In this document: positions 7,630 to 16,528 of the stretch, piece after piece
Position numbering within the stretch: position 1 is the first letter of the stretch
How the letters are laid out: the number at the start of each line of letters is the position of its first letter
NCBI RefSeq assembly: GCF_900091725.1
Contig: NZ_FMBW01000043.1
Coordinates: 124,001 to 188,000 of the forward strand
Length of the DNA: 64,000 bases
Direction: 5' to 3'
Origin: Streptomyces sp. DvalAA-43
GTDB taxonomy: Bacteria > Actinomycetota > Actinomycetes > Streptomycetales > Streptomycetaceae
The notes under the pieces: generated by a model
What the model was told of the DNA's origin: nothing
What the model saw: only the letters and a program-made list of their open reading frames with translations
The model's database searches: none
Program-made: the position numbers and the translations under genes

Positions 7630-8826
7630 TCAGTTCCCGGCCGGGGGCGCGCCCGGGTCCGGCAGTACGCAGACGGCGACCGGCGCGGGGAACGCCCGGC
7701 CGACACGGCTCAGGCCGCCGTCGCGGGCGCCGACCCGGAAGGCGGTCACCGTGCTCGATCTCTGGTTGGCCGCGAAGAGCAGCCCGCCGTCGGGCGAGAA
7801 GGCGATCTGCCGGGGGAAGTCGCCGCCGACGGGCACGGTGTCGAGCAGCCGCAGCACGGCCCCGTCCTCCTCGACGGCGTAGCGCGTCAGGCTGTTGTGC
7901 CCCCGGTTGGCGAGGTAGGCGAACCGGCCGTCGCCGGTGACCAGGAACTGCGCCGGATAGCTGGTTCCCGCGCCGGTCCCGGTGGGCTGCGGGGCGCCCG
8001 GGGAGAGCGTGCCGGTGGCCGGGTCGTAGCCGCAGACGACCGCGGTGTTGTCCACCTCGCAGGCCAGGTAGGCGAAGCGGCCACCGGGGTGGAAGGTGAG
8101 GTGCCGGGGTCCTGCACCGGGGCGCAGCGCCGCGCGGGAGACCTCGCCGAGCGTGCCGCGCATCTCGTCCAGCCGGTGCGTGTACACGGTGTCGTTGCCG
8201 AGGTCCACGGCGAGGATGTGGTCGCCGTCGGGGCCGGTGATGACCTGGTGGGCGTGCGGCCCGTCCTGGCCGGGGCCGGGCGGCGGGGTGGTGTGGGTGA
8301 CCAGGTCCGTGCGCTCCCCCAGTGAGCCGTCGTCCCGGACGGGGTGCACCGCGACGCTGCCCGAGGTGTAGTTCGCGGAGAGCAGCCACCGTCCGGTGGG
8401 GTGGACGGACAGATGGGTGGGCCCGGCCCCGCCCGTGCTCCGCGTCCCCAGCACCCGGTGGCCGCCGTCCGCCGACAGGGCCACGGCGGTCACCCCGCCC
8501 GCGTCCTGTTCGTCCACCGCGTAGACCGTGGTGCCGGAGGGATGCGCGGCCAGGTACGAGGGGTTGGCCACGCCCGTGATCACGGGACCGGCGGCGATCG
8601 CCCCGGTGGCGGGGTCGTAGGAGGCCGTCCCGATCCCGGTGCCGCCGCCCTCGGCCGAGGTGTACGTGCCGAGCAGCAGTCGCCCGGTGGTGCGCGGGCG
8701 CCGGGCGGCCACGGGAGCCGGATCCGGTACGGGCTCCCGGGAGCCGGGCCGTGCGGGAGCCGCCGACAGGGCGGCACCGGCGAGGAGCGCGCCGAGGACG
8801 GCGCGTCGGCTGGTGGCGTGGTTCAT
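7630..8826 (-). CDS. Tat-exported lactonase-like beta-propeller protein
   Basis: It has 398 residues and belongs to the lactonase (YbhE/6-phosphogluconolactonase-like) seven-bladed propeller family, shown by repeated HLSVHPTGRWLLSANY, HLTFHPGGRFAYLAC and QIAFSPDGGLLFAAN blades. The N-terminus has a twin-arginine signal (SRRAVLGALLAGAAL) followed by a Pro/Arg-rich linker, so it is exported rather than cytosolic. The ATG at 8824-8826 has GAGGTG upstream; an earlier ATG in frame is not supported. Exported members in actinomycetes have no firm substrate. It lies head to head with the hyi-glxR operon. Confidence 0.82.
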   Translation of the reverse strand: MNHATSRRAVLGALLAGAALSAAPARPGSREPVPDPAPVAARRPRTTGRLLLGTYTSAEGGGTGIGTASYDPATGAIAAGPVITGVANPSYLAAHPSGTTVYAVDEQDAGGVTAVALSADGGHRVLGTRSTGGAGPTHLSVHPTGRWLLSANYTSGSVAVHPVRDDGSLGERTDLVTHTTPPPGPGQDGPHAHQVITGPDGDHILAVDLGNDTVYTHRLDEMRGTLGEVSRAALRPGAGPRHLTFHPGGRFAYLACEVDNTAVVCGYDPATGTLSPGAPQPTGTGAGTSYPAQFLVTGDGRFAYLANRGHNSLTRYAVEEDGAVLRLLDTVPVGGDFPRQIAFSPDGGLLFAANQRSSTVTAFRVGARDGGLSRVGRAFPAPVAVCVLPDPGAPPAGN

Positions 8827-8969
8827 GCGGGGCACCTCGCGTGGGGGTCGGCTGCATCGGACGCACCGGCAACCCTGGCCCGCCCCGGACCCGCTCGGCA
8901 ACCGGCCCAATTGGGGCTCACCTCGCACAACCCGCGCGAAGGCGCCGGGACCGAATTCCGGGCACCCCC

Positions 8970-9033
8970 TTGACAGCTTCCACACCTCCGGGCAATCTTC
9001 CGTTACGTAGAAACTAACTTCCGCAATACGGAA
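8970..9033 (+). promoter_or_regulatory. hyi-glxR promoter with two tandem operators
   Basis: A consensus-like TTGACA (8970-8975) is followed after 17 bases by CAATCT (8993-8998). Directly downstream are two 15-bp elements of the type TTCCG-N5-CGGAA: an imperfect one at 8998-9012 and a perfect palindrome at 9019-9033, with centres 21 bp apart (two helical turns). The gcl promoter (14710-14777) has the same arrangement. Placement after the -10 box suggests repression, as by IclR-family allantoin/glyoxylate regulators; the regulator gene is not in this window. Confidence 0.75.
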
Positions 9034-9049
9034 GGAGCGCCGAACCCTC

Positions 9050-9889
9050 ATGGGCTACCCGGACCAGCGCTTCGATGTGAACCTGTCGATCCTCTTCACG
9101 GAACTCCCGCTCCTGGAGCGTCCCGCGGCGGCCGCCGCGGCCGGCTTCACGGCGGTCGAGCTGTGGTGGCCCTGGATCGAGACCCCCACCCCGCCGCCGG
9201 CCGAGCTCGACGCCCTCAGGAAGGCGCTCGACGACGCGGGCACACAGTTGGTGGGACTGAACTTCTACGCCGGGCAGCTGCCCGGCCCCGACCGCGGCGC
9301 GCTCTCCGTGCCGGGCACGGAGTCGGACCGCTTCCGCGCCAATATCGACGTGGCGGCCGACTTCGCCGCCTCGGTCGGCTGCACGGCGCTCAACGCGCTG
9401 TACGGCAACCGCGTCGACGGCGTGGACCCGGCCGTACAGGACGAACTCGCCCTGGAGAACCTGGTGTTCGCCGCCCGCGCGGCCGACCGGATCGGCGCGG
9501 TGCTCCTGATCGAGACCCTCAACGAGCCGGAGTCGCCGCGCTACCCCCTGGTGAGCGCACCGGCCGGTATCGCGATCGTCGACAAGGTCAACGCGGCGAC
9601 CGGGCTCGGGAACGCGAAGTTCCTGCTGGACCTGTACCACCTGTCGATGAACGGCGAGGACCTGGGCCGGGTCATCACGGAGTACGCCGGGAAGACCGGT
9701 CACGTCCAGATCGCCGACAACCCGGGGCGCGGCGCGCCCGGCACCGGCTCACTCCCGCTGGAACAGCTCCTGGACGAGCTGACGAAGGCCGGATACGACG
9801 GCTGGGTCGGCCTGGAGTACAAGCCGGGCGACCGGCCGAGCGCCGAGGCCTTCGAGTGGCTCCCGGCCACCGCGCGGGCGGCCCGCTGA
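9050..9889 (+). CDS. hyi: Hydroxypyruvate isomerase-type TIM-barrel enzyme
   Basis: Interconverts hydroxypyruvate and tartronate semialdehyde; 279 residues, cytosolic, xylose-isomerase-like TIM barrel. Conserved acidic metal-binding segments are visible: LLIETLNEPESPRYPL around residues 155-170, LLDLYHLSMNGEDL, and VGLEYKPGD near the C-terminus. GGAAGGAG precedes the ATG at 9050 by about 10 bases, overlapping the downstream operator. It is first in an operon with glxR, and gcl lies nearby, giving the glycerate route from glyoxylate. Confidence 0.88.
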   Translation: MGYPDQRFDVNLSILFTELPLLERPAAAAAAGFTAVELWWPWIETPTPPPAELDALRKALDDAGTQLVGLNFYAGQLPGPDRGALSVPGTESDRFRANIDVAADFAASVGCTALNALYGNRVDGVDPAVQDELALENLVFAARAADRIGAVLLIETLNEPESPRYPLVSAPAGIAIVDKVNAATGLGNAKFLLDLYHLSMNGEDLGRVITEYAGKTGHVQIADNPGRGAPGTGSLPLEQLLDELTKAGYDGWVGLEYKPGDRPSAEAFEWLPATARAAR

Positions 9890-9936
9890 GGGCGGCGAAC
9901 TCCCCCTCGTACACACGCTTATCGGAAGGCACCCTC

Positions 9937-10836
9937 ATGAGCAACAACCTCCCCAAGGTCGCGTGGATCGGGCTCGGCATCATGGGATCCCCCATGTCCG
10001 AGAACCTGATCAAGGCCGGGTACGACGTCACCGGTCACACCCTGGAGCAGGCGAAGACGGACCGGCTGGTCGCGGCCGGCGGCACCGGCGCGGGCTCGAT
10101 CGCCGAGGCGGTCCGGGACGCCGATGTCGTCATCACGATGGTGCCCGCCTCCCCGCAGGTCGAGGCGGTCGCCTACGGCCCCGACGGCATCCTGGAGAAC
10201 GCGAAGCGCGGCGCGCTGCTGATCGACATGTCGTCGATCACCCCGCAGACCTCCGTGGACCTCGCGAAGAACGCGAAGGACAAGGGCATCCGGGTGCTCG
10301 ACGCCCCGGTCTCCGGCGGCGAGGCCGGTGCCGTCGAGGCGGTGCTGTCGATCATGGTCGGCGGCGAGCAGGCCGACTTCGACGCGGCCCAGCCGATCCT
10401 CCAGGCCCTGGGCAGGACCATCGTGCTGTGCGGTCCGCACGGCTCCGGCCAGACGGTGAAGGCCGCCAACCAGCTGATCGTCGCGGTCAACATCCAGGCC
10501 TGCGCCGAGGCCGTCGTCTTCCTGGAGAAGTCCGGCGTCGACCTCTCCGCCGCACTGGACGTCCTGAACGGCGGACTGGCCGGCTCGACCGTGCTGACCC
10601 GCAAGAAGGACAACTTCCTGAAGCGGGACTTCGCGCCGGGCTTCCGGATCGACCTGCACCACAAGGACATGGGCATCGTCACCGACGCCGCCCGCAATGT
10701 CGGTGCCGCACTGCCCGTCGGCGCCGTGGTCGCCCAGTTGGTCGCCTCGCTGCGCGCTCAGGGCGACGGCGGGCTCGACCACTCGGCCCTGCTGCGCTCG
10801 GTCGAGCGCCTGTCGGGGCAGCCCGTCCAGGCCTGA
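9937..10836 (+). CDS. glxR: 2-hydroxy-3-oxopropionate (tartronate semialdehyde) reductase
   Basis: NAD(P)H-dependent reductase of the 3-hydroxyisobutyrate dehydrogenase family, 299 residues; it reduces tartronate semialdehyde to glycerate. It has the N-terminal Rossmann motif WIGLGIMGSPM, the substrate-binding DAPVSGGEAGA block around residue 122 and the catalytic Lys in GSGQTVKAANQLIVA around residue 171. The ATG at 9937 has CGGAAGG upstream. It lies 47 bp after hyi in the same operon and uses the product of Gcl. Confidence 0.92.
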   Translation: MSNNLPKVAWIGLGIMGSPMSENLIKAGYDVTGHTLEQAKTDRLVAAGGTGAGSIAEAVRDADVVITMVPASPQVEAVAYGPDGILENAKRGALLIDMSSITPQTSVDLAKNAKDKGIRVLDAPVSGGEAGAVEAVLSIMVGGEQADFDAAQPILQALGRTIVLCGPHGSGQTVKAANQLIVAVNIQACAEAVVFLEKSGVDLSAALDVLNGGLAGSTVLTRKKDNFLKRDFAPGFRIDLHHKDMGIVTDAARNVGAALPVGAVVAQLVASLRAQGDGGLDHSALLRSVERLSGQPVQA

Positions 10837-10857
10837 CCGGCCCGGCACCCCGGAGAC

Positions 10858-10919
10858 TTCCGGACGGCGTCGGCGCTGACACCTGTCCTGTCGCGCCCAG
10901 GCGTCGGCGCCGTCCGGAA
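10858..10919 (+). terminator. Terminator after glxR
   Basis: A 12-bp perfect inverted repeat (10858-10869 with 10908-10919) with further pairing inside the 38-base loop lies 21 bp after the glxR stop and ahead of the catalase promoter. Confidence 0.55.
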
Positions 10920-10933
10920 CACCAGCCAGCAAA

Positions 10934-10975
10934 TTCAACAAACTGTTGACGTCGGGTTCGGGGCGTACTTACGCT
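10934..10975 (+). promoter_or_regulatory. Catalase promoter with palindromic operator
   Basis: The palindrome TCAACA-N3-TGTTGA (10935-10949) overlaps a TTGACG -35 box (10946-10951); TACGCT (10970-10975) follows after 18 bases as a possible -10. The element and its flanks (TTCAACAAA ... TGTTGACGT) match the one in front of uraD (6802-6816) in the same orientation to the gene. A shared regulator would couple H2O2 removal to urate oxidation. Confidence 0.6.
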
Positions 10976-11042
10976 CCTGGAGCCCCGAGCCGTCTCAGTT
11001 CAGCAGCTCAGCAGCTCCCGTACGGAAGGTCGCCCCGACACC

Positions 11043-12500
11043 ATGACGCAGCGTGTGCTTACGACCGAGTCAGGCGCCCCGGTCGCCGACAACCAGAACT
11101 CCGCCACCGCCGGTGTCGGTGGCCCGATCCTCCTCCAGGACCAGCACCTGCTGGAGAAGCTGGCCCGCTTCAACCGGGAGCGCATCCCGGAGCGCGTGGT
11201 CCACGCCCGCGGCTCCGGCGCGTACGGCTACTTCGAGGTGACCGACGACATCACCGCCTTCACCCGGGCCGACTTCCTCTCCGAGATCGGCAAGCGCACC
11301 GAGACGTTCATCCGCTTCTCGACCGTCGCCGACTCGCTGGGCGGCGCCGACGCGGTGCGCGACCCCCGCGGCTTCGCCCTCAAGTTCTATACGGACGAGG
11401 GCAATTACGACCTGGTCGGCAACAACACCCCGGTGTTCTTCATCAAGGACCCGATCAAGTTCCCCGACTTCATCCACTCGCAGAAGCGCGACCCGTTCAC
11501 GGGCCGTCAGGAGCCGGACAACGTCTGGGACTTCTGGGCCCACGCCCCCGAGGCGACGCACCAGGTCACCTGGCTGATGGGCGACCGCGGCATCCCCGCC
11601 TCGTACCGCCACATGAACGGCTACGGCTCGCACACCTACCAGTGGACCAACGCCGCGGGCGAGGCCTTCTTCGTCAAGTACCACTTCAAGACGAACCAGG
11701 GTGTGCGGTCCCTCTCCAGCGAGCAGGCCGCCGAGCTCGCGGGCAAGGACGGCAGTTCGCACCAGACGGACCTGCTCCAGGCCATCGAGCGCGGCGTCAA
11801 CCCGTCCTGGACGCTGTACGTGCAGGTCATGCCGGCCGCCGAGGCCGCCGACTACCGCTTCAACCCGTTCGACCTCACCAAGGTGTGGCCGCACAGCGAC
11901 TACCCGCTCCAGCGGGTCGGGCGCCTGGTGCTGGACCGCAACCCGGACAATGTCTTCGCCGAGGTCGAGCAGGCCGCGTTCTCCCCGAACAACTTCGTGC
12001 CCGGCATCGGTCCGTCCCCGGACAAGATGCTCCAGGGCCGCCTGTTCGCCTACGCGGACGCGCACCGCTACCGGCTGGGCGTCAACCACACCCAGCTGCC
12101 GGTGAACGCCCCGCGCACGGCCGTCGTCGACAACTACGGCCGCGACGGTCTGCACGCCACCCGCAACGGCTCGCGCCACGACAAGAACTACGAGCCCAAC
12201 TCGCACGCGGGCCCCGCCCAGACCGACGCCGCGCTCTCCGCCCCGCTCGCGATCCACGGCTGGACCGGCACCCACGCGGCGCCCGCCCACACCAAGGACG
12301 ACGACTTCTTCCAGGCGGGCGAGCTGTACCGGCTCATGTCCGAGGACGAGAAGAAGCGCCTGGTCGCGAACATCGCCGGAGGTCTCTCCCAGGTGAGCCG
12401 CGACGACGTCATCGAGAAGAACCTCGCCCACTTCCACGCCGCCGACGCCGACTACGGCAAGCGCGTGGAGGAGGCGGTCCGCGCCCTGCGCGAGGACTGA
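11043..12500 (+). CDS. katA: Monofunctional haem catalase (small-subunit type)
   Basis: Dismutates H2O2; 485 residues, typical of small-subunit clade catalases, cytosolic. The distal His54 ([12 protein letters not shown]) and Asn127 (VGNNTPVFF) are present. The proximal haem ligand is Tyr337 in the [10 protein letters not shown] signature. The start ATG at 11043 is preceded by ACGGAAGG. It lies between the glyoxylate genes and shares an operator with the urate operon, so its likely job is to remove peroxide made by urate oxidase, although general stress use is possible. Confidence 0.96.
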   Translation: MTQRVLTTESGAPVADNQNSATAGVGGPILLQDQHLLEKLARFNRERIPERVVHARGSGAYGYFEVTDDITAFTRADFLSEIGKRTETFIRFSTVADSLGGADAVRDPRGFALKFYTDEGNYDLVGNNTPVFFIKDPIKFPDFIHSQKRDPFTGRQEPDNVWDFWAHAPEATHQVTWLMGDRGIPASYRHMNGYGSHTYQWTNAAGEAFFVKYHFKTNQGVRSLSSEQAAELAGKDGSSHQTDLLQAIERGVNPSWTLYVQVMPAAEAADYRFNPFDLTKVWPHSDYPLQRVGRLVLDRNPDNVFAEVEQAAFSPNNFVPGIGPSPDKMLQGRLFAYADAHRYRLGVNHTQLPVNAPRTAVVDNYGRDGLHATRNGSRHDKNYEPNSHAGPAQTDAALSAPLAIHGWTGTHAAPAHTKDDDFFQAGELYRLMSEDEKKRLVANIAGGLSQVSRDDVIEKNLAHFHAADADYGKRVEEAVRALRED

Positions 12501-12864
12501 CCCCCCGAAGCCCTGCTCGCGTCGCGCACCCGGATGAGGGGTGTCGCGCGGCGCGGGCAGGACGGGGCCGCGGCGGTCGTGCGACGCCAGTGCGGTGGTG
12601 AGGGCCGGTATGCCTCCTCGCCCCCTGACCTGAAGGGGACGAGCTCTCCCGGCCCGATCGCCGCCGCCGCGGCCCCTCTTGCGTGATGGCGCGTTGCGCG
12701 GTGCTTTCCGTGCCAGGGCGCGGAGTACGGATACGGTCCCGTGCTCCGCGCCCTTCTCCGCGTGCCCGCCCCCGGACCGGTCCCGGACGCCGACGGTCCG
12801 GAGAACGGCCGCGGCCCCCGCCCCCGGGAACCGGGGACGGGGGCCGGAGGCCGCCTGCGGACCG
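12501..12864. other. 364-bp intergenic region between katA and gcl
   Basis: Convergent intergenic space with no convincing gene. It holds several hairpins: an imperfect one at about 12511-12561 just after katA, a 10-bp inverted repeat at 12716-12725 with 12744-12753 followed by a short pyrimidine run, and the strong gcl-side hairpin at 12793-12865. I saw no ribosome site with a coding frame. Confidence 0.5.
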
Positions 12865-12865
12865 T
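12793..12865 (-). terminator. gcl terminator
   Basis: The inner hairpin pairs 12813-12827 with 12831-12845 (15 bp, one C-A mismatch, 3-base loop). An outer 8-bp pair, ACGGTCCG at 12793-12800 with CGGACCGT at 12858-12865, extends it and touches the gcl stop codon. Confidence 0.75.
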
Positions 12866-14649
12866 CAGGACGCCGCGAGCGGGCGGATCGCCGTCGGTGC
12901 GTGGGACGGGTCCGTCGCGATGTCCTCGAACTCGTTGACGGACGCGATGTCCGTACCGCTCATCGCGATGTTCGTGACGCGCTCCAGGATCGCCTCGACC
13001 ACCACCGGCACCCGGAACTCCGCGGCCAGCTTCTTGGCCTCCTCGAAGGCCGGCAGCAGCTGGTCCGGCTCGGTGACGCGGATCGCCTTGCAGCCCAGGC
13101 CCTCGACGACCTTGACGTGGTCGACGCCGTACACGCCGAGCTCCGGCGAGTTGAGGTTCTCGAACTCCAGGTTGACCTGGAAGTCGATGTCGAAGTTGCG
13201 CTGCGCCTGGCGGATCAGCCCCAGGTAGGAGTTGTTCACCAGGACGTGGACGTACGGGATGCGGTGCTGTGCGCCGACCGCCAGCTCCTCCAGCATGAAC
13301 TGGAAGTCGTAGTCGCCGGAGAGCGCGACGACGGAGCCGTCCGGGTCGGCCGTGGCGACGCCCAGCGCGGCCGGGATGGTCCAGCCGAGCGGGCCCGCCT
13401 GGCCGCAGTTGATCCAGTGGCGCGGCCGGTAGACGTGCAGCATCTGCGCGCCCGCGATCTGGGAGAGGCCGATCGTGGTGACGTACCGGGTCTCGGGGCC
13501 GAACGCCCGGTTCATCTCCTCGTACACCCGCTGCGGCTTCAGCGGCACGTTGTCGAAGTGCGTGCGCCGCTGGAGGGCCTCCCTGCGCTCCTGCGTGGAG
13601 GCGGCCCAGGCCGAGCGGTCCTTCAGCCGGCCCGCCGCCTTCAGCTCGCGCGCCACCTCGACGAACAGCTCCAGCGCCGCCCTGGCGTCGGAGGTGATGC
13701 CGAGGTCGGGGGCGAAGATCCTGCCGATCTGGGTGGGCTCGATGTCCACGTGGACGAAGGTGCGGCCCTGGGTGTAGACATCCAGCTTGCCGGTGTGGCG
13801 GTTGGCCCAGCGGTTGCCGATGCCGAGGACGAAGTCGGACTCCAGGAAGTTCGCGTTGCCGTAGCGGTGCGAGGTCTGGAGGCCGACCATGCCCGCGTTC
13901 AGCTCGTGGTCGTCGGCGATGATGCCCCAGCCCATCAGGGTGGGCACGACCGGGACGCCGGTCAGCTCGGCGAACTCCACCAGGAGTCCGGAGGCGTCGG
14001 CGTTGATGATGCCGCCGCCCGCGACGAGCAGCGGCTGCTCGGAGGCGTTCAGCATCTCCAGGGCCCGCTCGATCTGCTTGCGGGTCGCCGCGGGCTTGTG
14101 CACCGGCAGCGGCTCGTACAGATCGGGGTCGAACTCGATCTCGGTGAGCTGGACGTCGATGGGCAGGTCGATGAGGACCGGGCCGGGACGGCCGGTGCGC
14201 ATCAGGTGGAAGGCGCGCTGGAAGACGCCGGGGACCTGCGCGGCTTCGAGGACGGTCGTCGCGGCCTTGGTGACGGGCGACGCGATCGAGGCGATGTCGA
14301 CCGCCTGGAAGTCCTCCTTGTGGAGCACGGCGGTCGGGGCCTGGCCGGTGATGCAGAGGATCGGGATCGAGTCGGCGATCGCGGAGTACAGACCGGTGAT
14401 CATGTCCGTACCGGCGGGCCCCGACGTACCGATGCAGACGCCGATGTTGCCGGGGCGCGCGCGGGTGTAGCCCTCCGCCATGTGGGAGGCGCCCTCGACG
14501 TGGCGGGCGAGCGTGTGATGGACCCCGCCGGAGGCCTTGAGGGCCGCGTAGAAGGGGTTGATCGCCGCGCCCGGCACACCGAACGCGTTGCTGACGCCTT
14601 CGCGCTTGAGGATCTCAACTGCCGCACGGGCAGCGGTCATTCGAGGCAT
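12865..14649 (-). CDS. gcl: Glyoxylate carboligase (tartronate semialdehyde synthase)
   Basis: Thiamine-diphosphate enzyme that joins two glyoxylates to tartronate semialdehyde and CO2; 594 residues, the usual length. The glutamate conserved in most ThDP enzymes is Val51 here ([14 protein letters not shown]), which is the hallmark of Gcl. The C-terminal ThDP/Mg motif runs from [12 protein letters not shown] to [11 protein letters not shown]. The start ATG at 14647-14649 has AGGAG upstream. It is transcribed alone, leftward, from a promoter with the same tandem operators as hyi-glxR; together the three enzymes turn glyoxylate, for example from allantoin, into glycerate. Confidence 0.96.
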   Translation of the reverse strand: MPRMTAARAAVEILKREGVSNAFGVPGAAINPFYAALKASGGVHHTLARHVEGASHMAEGYTRARPGNIGVCIGTSGPAGTDMITGLYSAIADSIPILCITGQAPTAVLHKEDFQAVDIASIASPVTKAATTVLEAAQVPGVFQRAFHLMRTGRPGPVLIDLPIDVQLTEIEFDPDLYEPLPVHKPAATRKQIERALEMLNASEQPLLVAGGGIINADASGLLVEFAELTGVPVVPTLMGWGIIADDHELNAGMVGLQTSHRYGNANFLESDFVLGIGNRWANRHTGKLDVYTQGRTFVHVDIEPTQIGRIFAPDLGITSDARAALELFVEVARELKAAGRLKDRSAWAASTQERREALQRRTHFDNVPLKPQRVYEEMNRAFGPETRYVTTIGLSQIAGAQMLHVYRPRHWINCGQAGPLGWTIPAALGVATADPDGSVVALSGDYDFQFMLEELAVGAQHRIPYVHVLVNNSYLGLIRQAQRNFDIDFQVNLEFENLNSPELGVYGVDHVKVVEGLGCKAIRVTEPDQLLPAFEEAKKLAAEFRVPVVVEAILERVTNIAMSGTDIASVNEFEDIATDPSHAPTAIRPLAAS

Positions 14650-14709
14650 TGGGTACTCCTGCTCGGACCTGGTGGAGTCGGGCTCTGTCGCGCCACCTGA
14701 GAGCACCAA

Positions 14710-14777
14710 TTCCGCATTACGGAAACTTGATTCTGTTATACGGAAGTCAATCTAAAGCGCGCCCCGACGACCGTCAA
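14710..14777 (-). promoter_or_regulatory. gcl promoter with two tandem operators
   Basis: On the minus strand TTGACG (14772-14777), a 17-base spacer and TAGATT (14749-14754) form a good promoter. Downstream are two TTCCG-N5-CGGAA elements: one with a single mismatch at 14731-14745 and a perfect palindrome at 14710-14724, with centres 21 bp apart. The layout copies that of hyi-glxR (8970-9033). Confidence 0.8.
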
Positions 14778-14895
14778 GGGACGGCGCACCGGAACCGCCG
14801 GGTGCGCGCGCCGGTCCACGAAGTGCGCCAACTCCCTCCCCCGGACCTCCCGCTTGGTGGACGATGGGGGTTCGGAGCGGAGCCGGAGGGTGATC

Positions 14896-15618
14896 ATGGT
14901 GGAGTCGGTGCCGTTACGCTGCCCGGCCTGCGGCCGCGCGCACGCGTACAGCCCGCCGGCCTACCCCTGCCCGTGCGGCGCGCCCACCGCCCCGCCCGTG
15001 CTGCGCGGCGCCCCGGTCGTGCCGATCACGCACCGCACCTGGAACGACGACTGGGTGACGGTGCGCTGCCCGGCCTGCGGGCGCCTGGACCAGTGGCCGC
15101 AGCCGGAGCTGTGCTGCCCGTGCGGAACGGTGCTGCGCGTCCCGGTCCGGCCGGCGTCCCCCGACGACGGTCCCGAGGGCGGGGCGCGCCCCGCCGGGCC
15201 CTCGCACATCCCGCTGCCGCGCACGACCCCGGCGCCCCGGCCCGCGTTCCGGGCCGTCGCCATCCGCGGCGCGGGCGACGCGCTCGCGACCGCGGCCCGG
15301 TATCTGAGCTGGCTGGGCTACCGCGAGGTCACGCAGCCGCCGGAACCCTCGCCCGCGCGGATCGATCTGCGGGCCACCGGGCTCATCGCCCAGGTCGACA
15401 CGGTCACCCGCCCGAGCTCCCTGCGCGCCGTCGAATGCCTCTGGCTCAACGCGCTCAACGCATCGGTCGGCGGCGTCTTCTTCTCCGTCGCGGGGTACGC
15501 GCCGGACGCGGCGGCACGCGCGGACGGCCTGGGCATGCCGCTCTTCGTGCTGGACCCGGCGGGAACGCCCCGGCCGGTCAACAGTCCGGCCGACGAGCTG
15601 CTCAGCACCGGGGCCTGA
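14896..15618 (+). CDS. Double zinc-ribbon protein with possible Mrr-like C-terminal domain
   Basis: It has 240 residues from the ATG at 14896, chosen for GGAGGG five bases upstream. The N-terminal third has two Cys4 knuckles of the form CPACGR...CPCG (about residues 9-28 and 55-75), likely zinc ribbons. A proline-rich linker follows. The C-terminal 110 residues, with IDLRATGLIAQV and a GGVFFSVAGYAPDAAARAD segment ending in PLFVLD, recall the Mrr/PD-(D/E)xK fold. The usual catalytic Lys after IAQV is Asp here, so nuclease activity is doubtful. Function unknown. Confidence 0.6.
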   Translation: MVESVPLRCPACGRAHAYSPPAYPCPCGAPTAPPVLRGAPVVPITHRTWNDDWVTVRCPACGRLDQWPQPELCCPCGTVLRVPVRPASPDDGPEGGARPAGPSHIPLPRTTPAPRPAFRAVAIRGAGDALATAARYLSWLGYREVTQPPEPSPARIDLRATGLIAQVDTVTRPSSLRAVECLWLNALNASVGGVFFSVAGYAPDAAARADGLGMPLFVLDPAGTPRPVNSPADELLSTGA

Positions 15619-15652
15619 ACCGAGCCGCGCACCGGGGCGACATACTGGCGGT

Positions 15653-16207
15653 ATGCGCATCCGTACCGCCCGCCGCACCGACCTCCCGCTGCTCCAGGAC
15701 ATCGAGCGGGCCGCCGGCGAACCGTTCCACACGCTCGACATGTCCTCCATCGCCAACGACGATCCGCCGCCCCTCGACCTGCTGGACGAGTACCGCCGGG
15801 CCGGGCGGGCCTGGGTGGCCGTCGACGCCGACGACCGACCGGCCGGCTATCTGATCGCCGACCCGGTCGACGGGGCAGCCCACATCGAGCAGGTCTCCGT
15901 GCACCCGTCCGCCGCCCGGCGCGGCGTGGGCAGCACGCTCATCGACCACCTCGCCGGCTGGGCCGCCGAGCAGGGTCTGGACGCACTCACGCTCACGACC
16001 TTCTCCCACGTCCCCTGGAACGCGCCGTACTACGCCCGTCTCGGCTTCCGCACCCTCGACGAGGCGGAACTCACCGACGGGCTGCGGAAGATCAGGGCGC
16101 AGGAGGCGGAACACGGCCTGGACCACTGGCCGAGGGTGTGCATGCGGCGCGAGATCCCGCACACCGGACACCTCCGGCAGCTCACCGGAGCCGACCGGCA
16201 ACAGTGA
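15653..16207 (+). CDS. GNAT-family N-acetyltransferase
   Basis: It has 184 residues of the Gcn5-related acetyltransferase fold. The acetyl-CoA pyrophosphate-binding motif A is clear: VSVHPSAARRGVGSTLI around residues 82-98. Motif B (NAPYYARLGFRTL) follows at about 122-134. The substrate cannot be told. It lies 34 bp after the zinc-ribbon gene and may share its transcript. Confidence 0.82.
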   Translation: MRIRTARRTDLPLLQDIERAAGEPFHTLDMSSIANDDPPPLDLLDEYRRAGRAWVAVDADDRPAGYLIADPVDGAAHIEQVSVHPSAARRGVGSTLIDHLAGWAAEQGLDALTLTTFSHVPWNAPYYARLGFRTLDEAELTDGLRKIRAQEAEHGLDHWPRVCMRREIPHTGHLRQLTGADRQQ

Positions 16208-16284
16208 GTGCAATCGGTCACGTTCGGGCCAGGGGGCCACAAATGTTCGGCCCCCTGTCAGTGGCGGGCCTTAAGGTAGTGCTC

Positions 16285-16506
16285 ATGGCTTTAACTCCAC
16301 GGCACGCCCCGCCCCACGACCGGCCTCGCACGCCCCGGCCCGCTCCCTCGTCCGCCGCCCGCGCGAACGAGGCGATACGGGCGTTCGTGGACGCGCAGGC
16401 CGGTCAGGACTGGTCCTCCGTGGAGTCCGCCGCCTACGAGGTACTGCTGATCGAATGGGCGGCCGCTACCCGGGGCGTCACCGGCGACATCATCGAGGCC
16501 GCCTGA
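16285..16506 (+). CDS. Small streptomycete protein, function unknown
   Basis: It has 73 residues from the ATG at 16285. The N-terminal 25 residues are rich in Pro, Arg and His; the rest (ANEAIRAFVDAQ through EYEVLLIEWAAATR-like) is predicted helical. The ribosome site is weak (AAGGTAG). No family recognised. It converges with the acyl-CoA synthetase operon and is only 22 bp from it. Confidence 0.5.
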   Translation: MALTPRHAPPHDRPRTPRPAPSSAARANEAIRAFVDAQAGQDWSSVESAAYEVLLIEWAAATRGVTGDIIEAA

Positions 16507-16528
16507 CGACGCCCGGGGCGCCGCGGTC

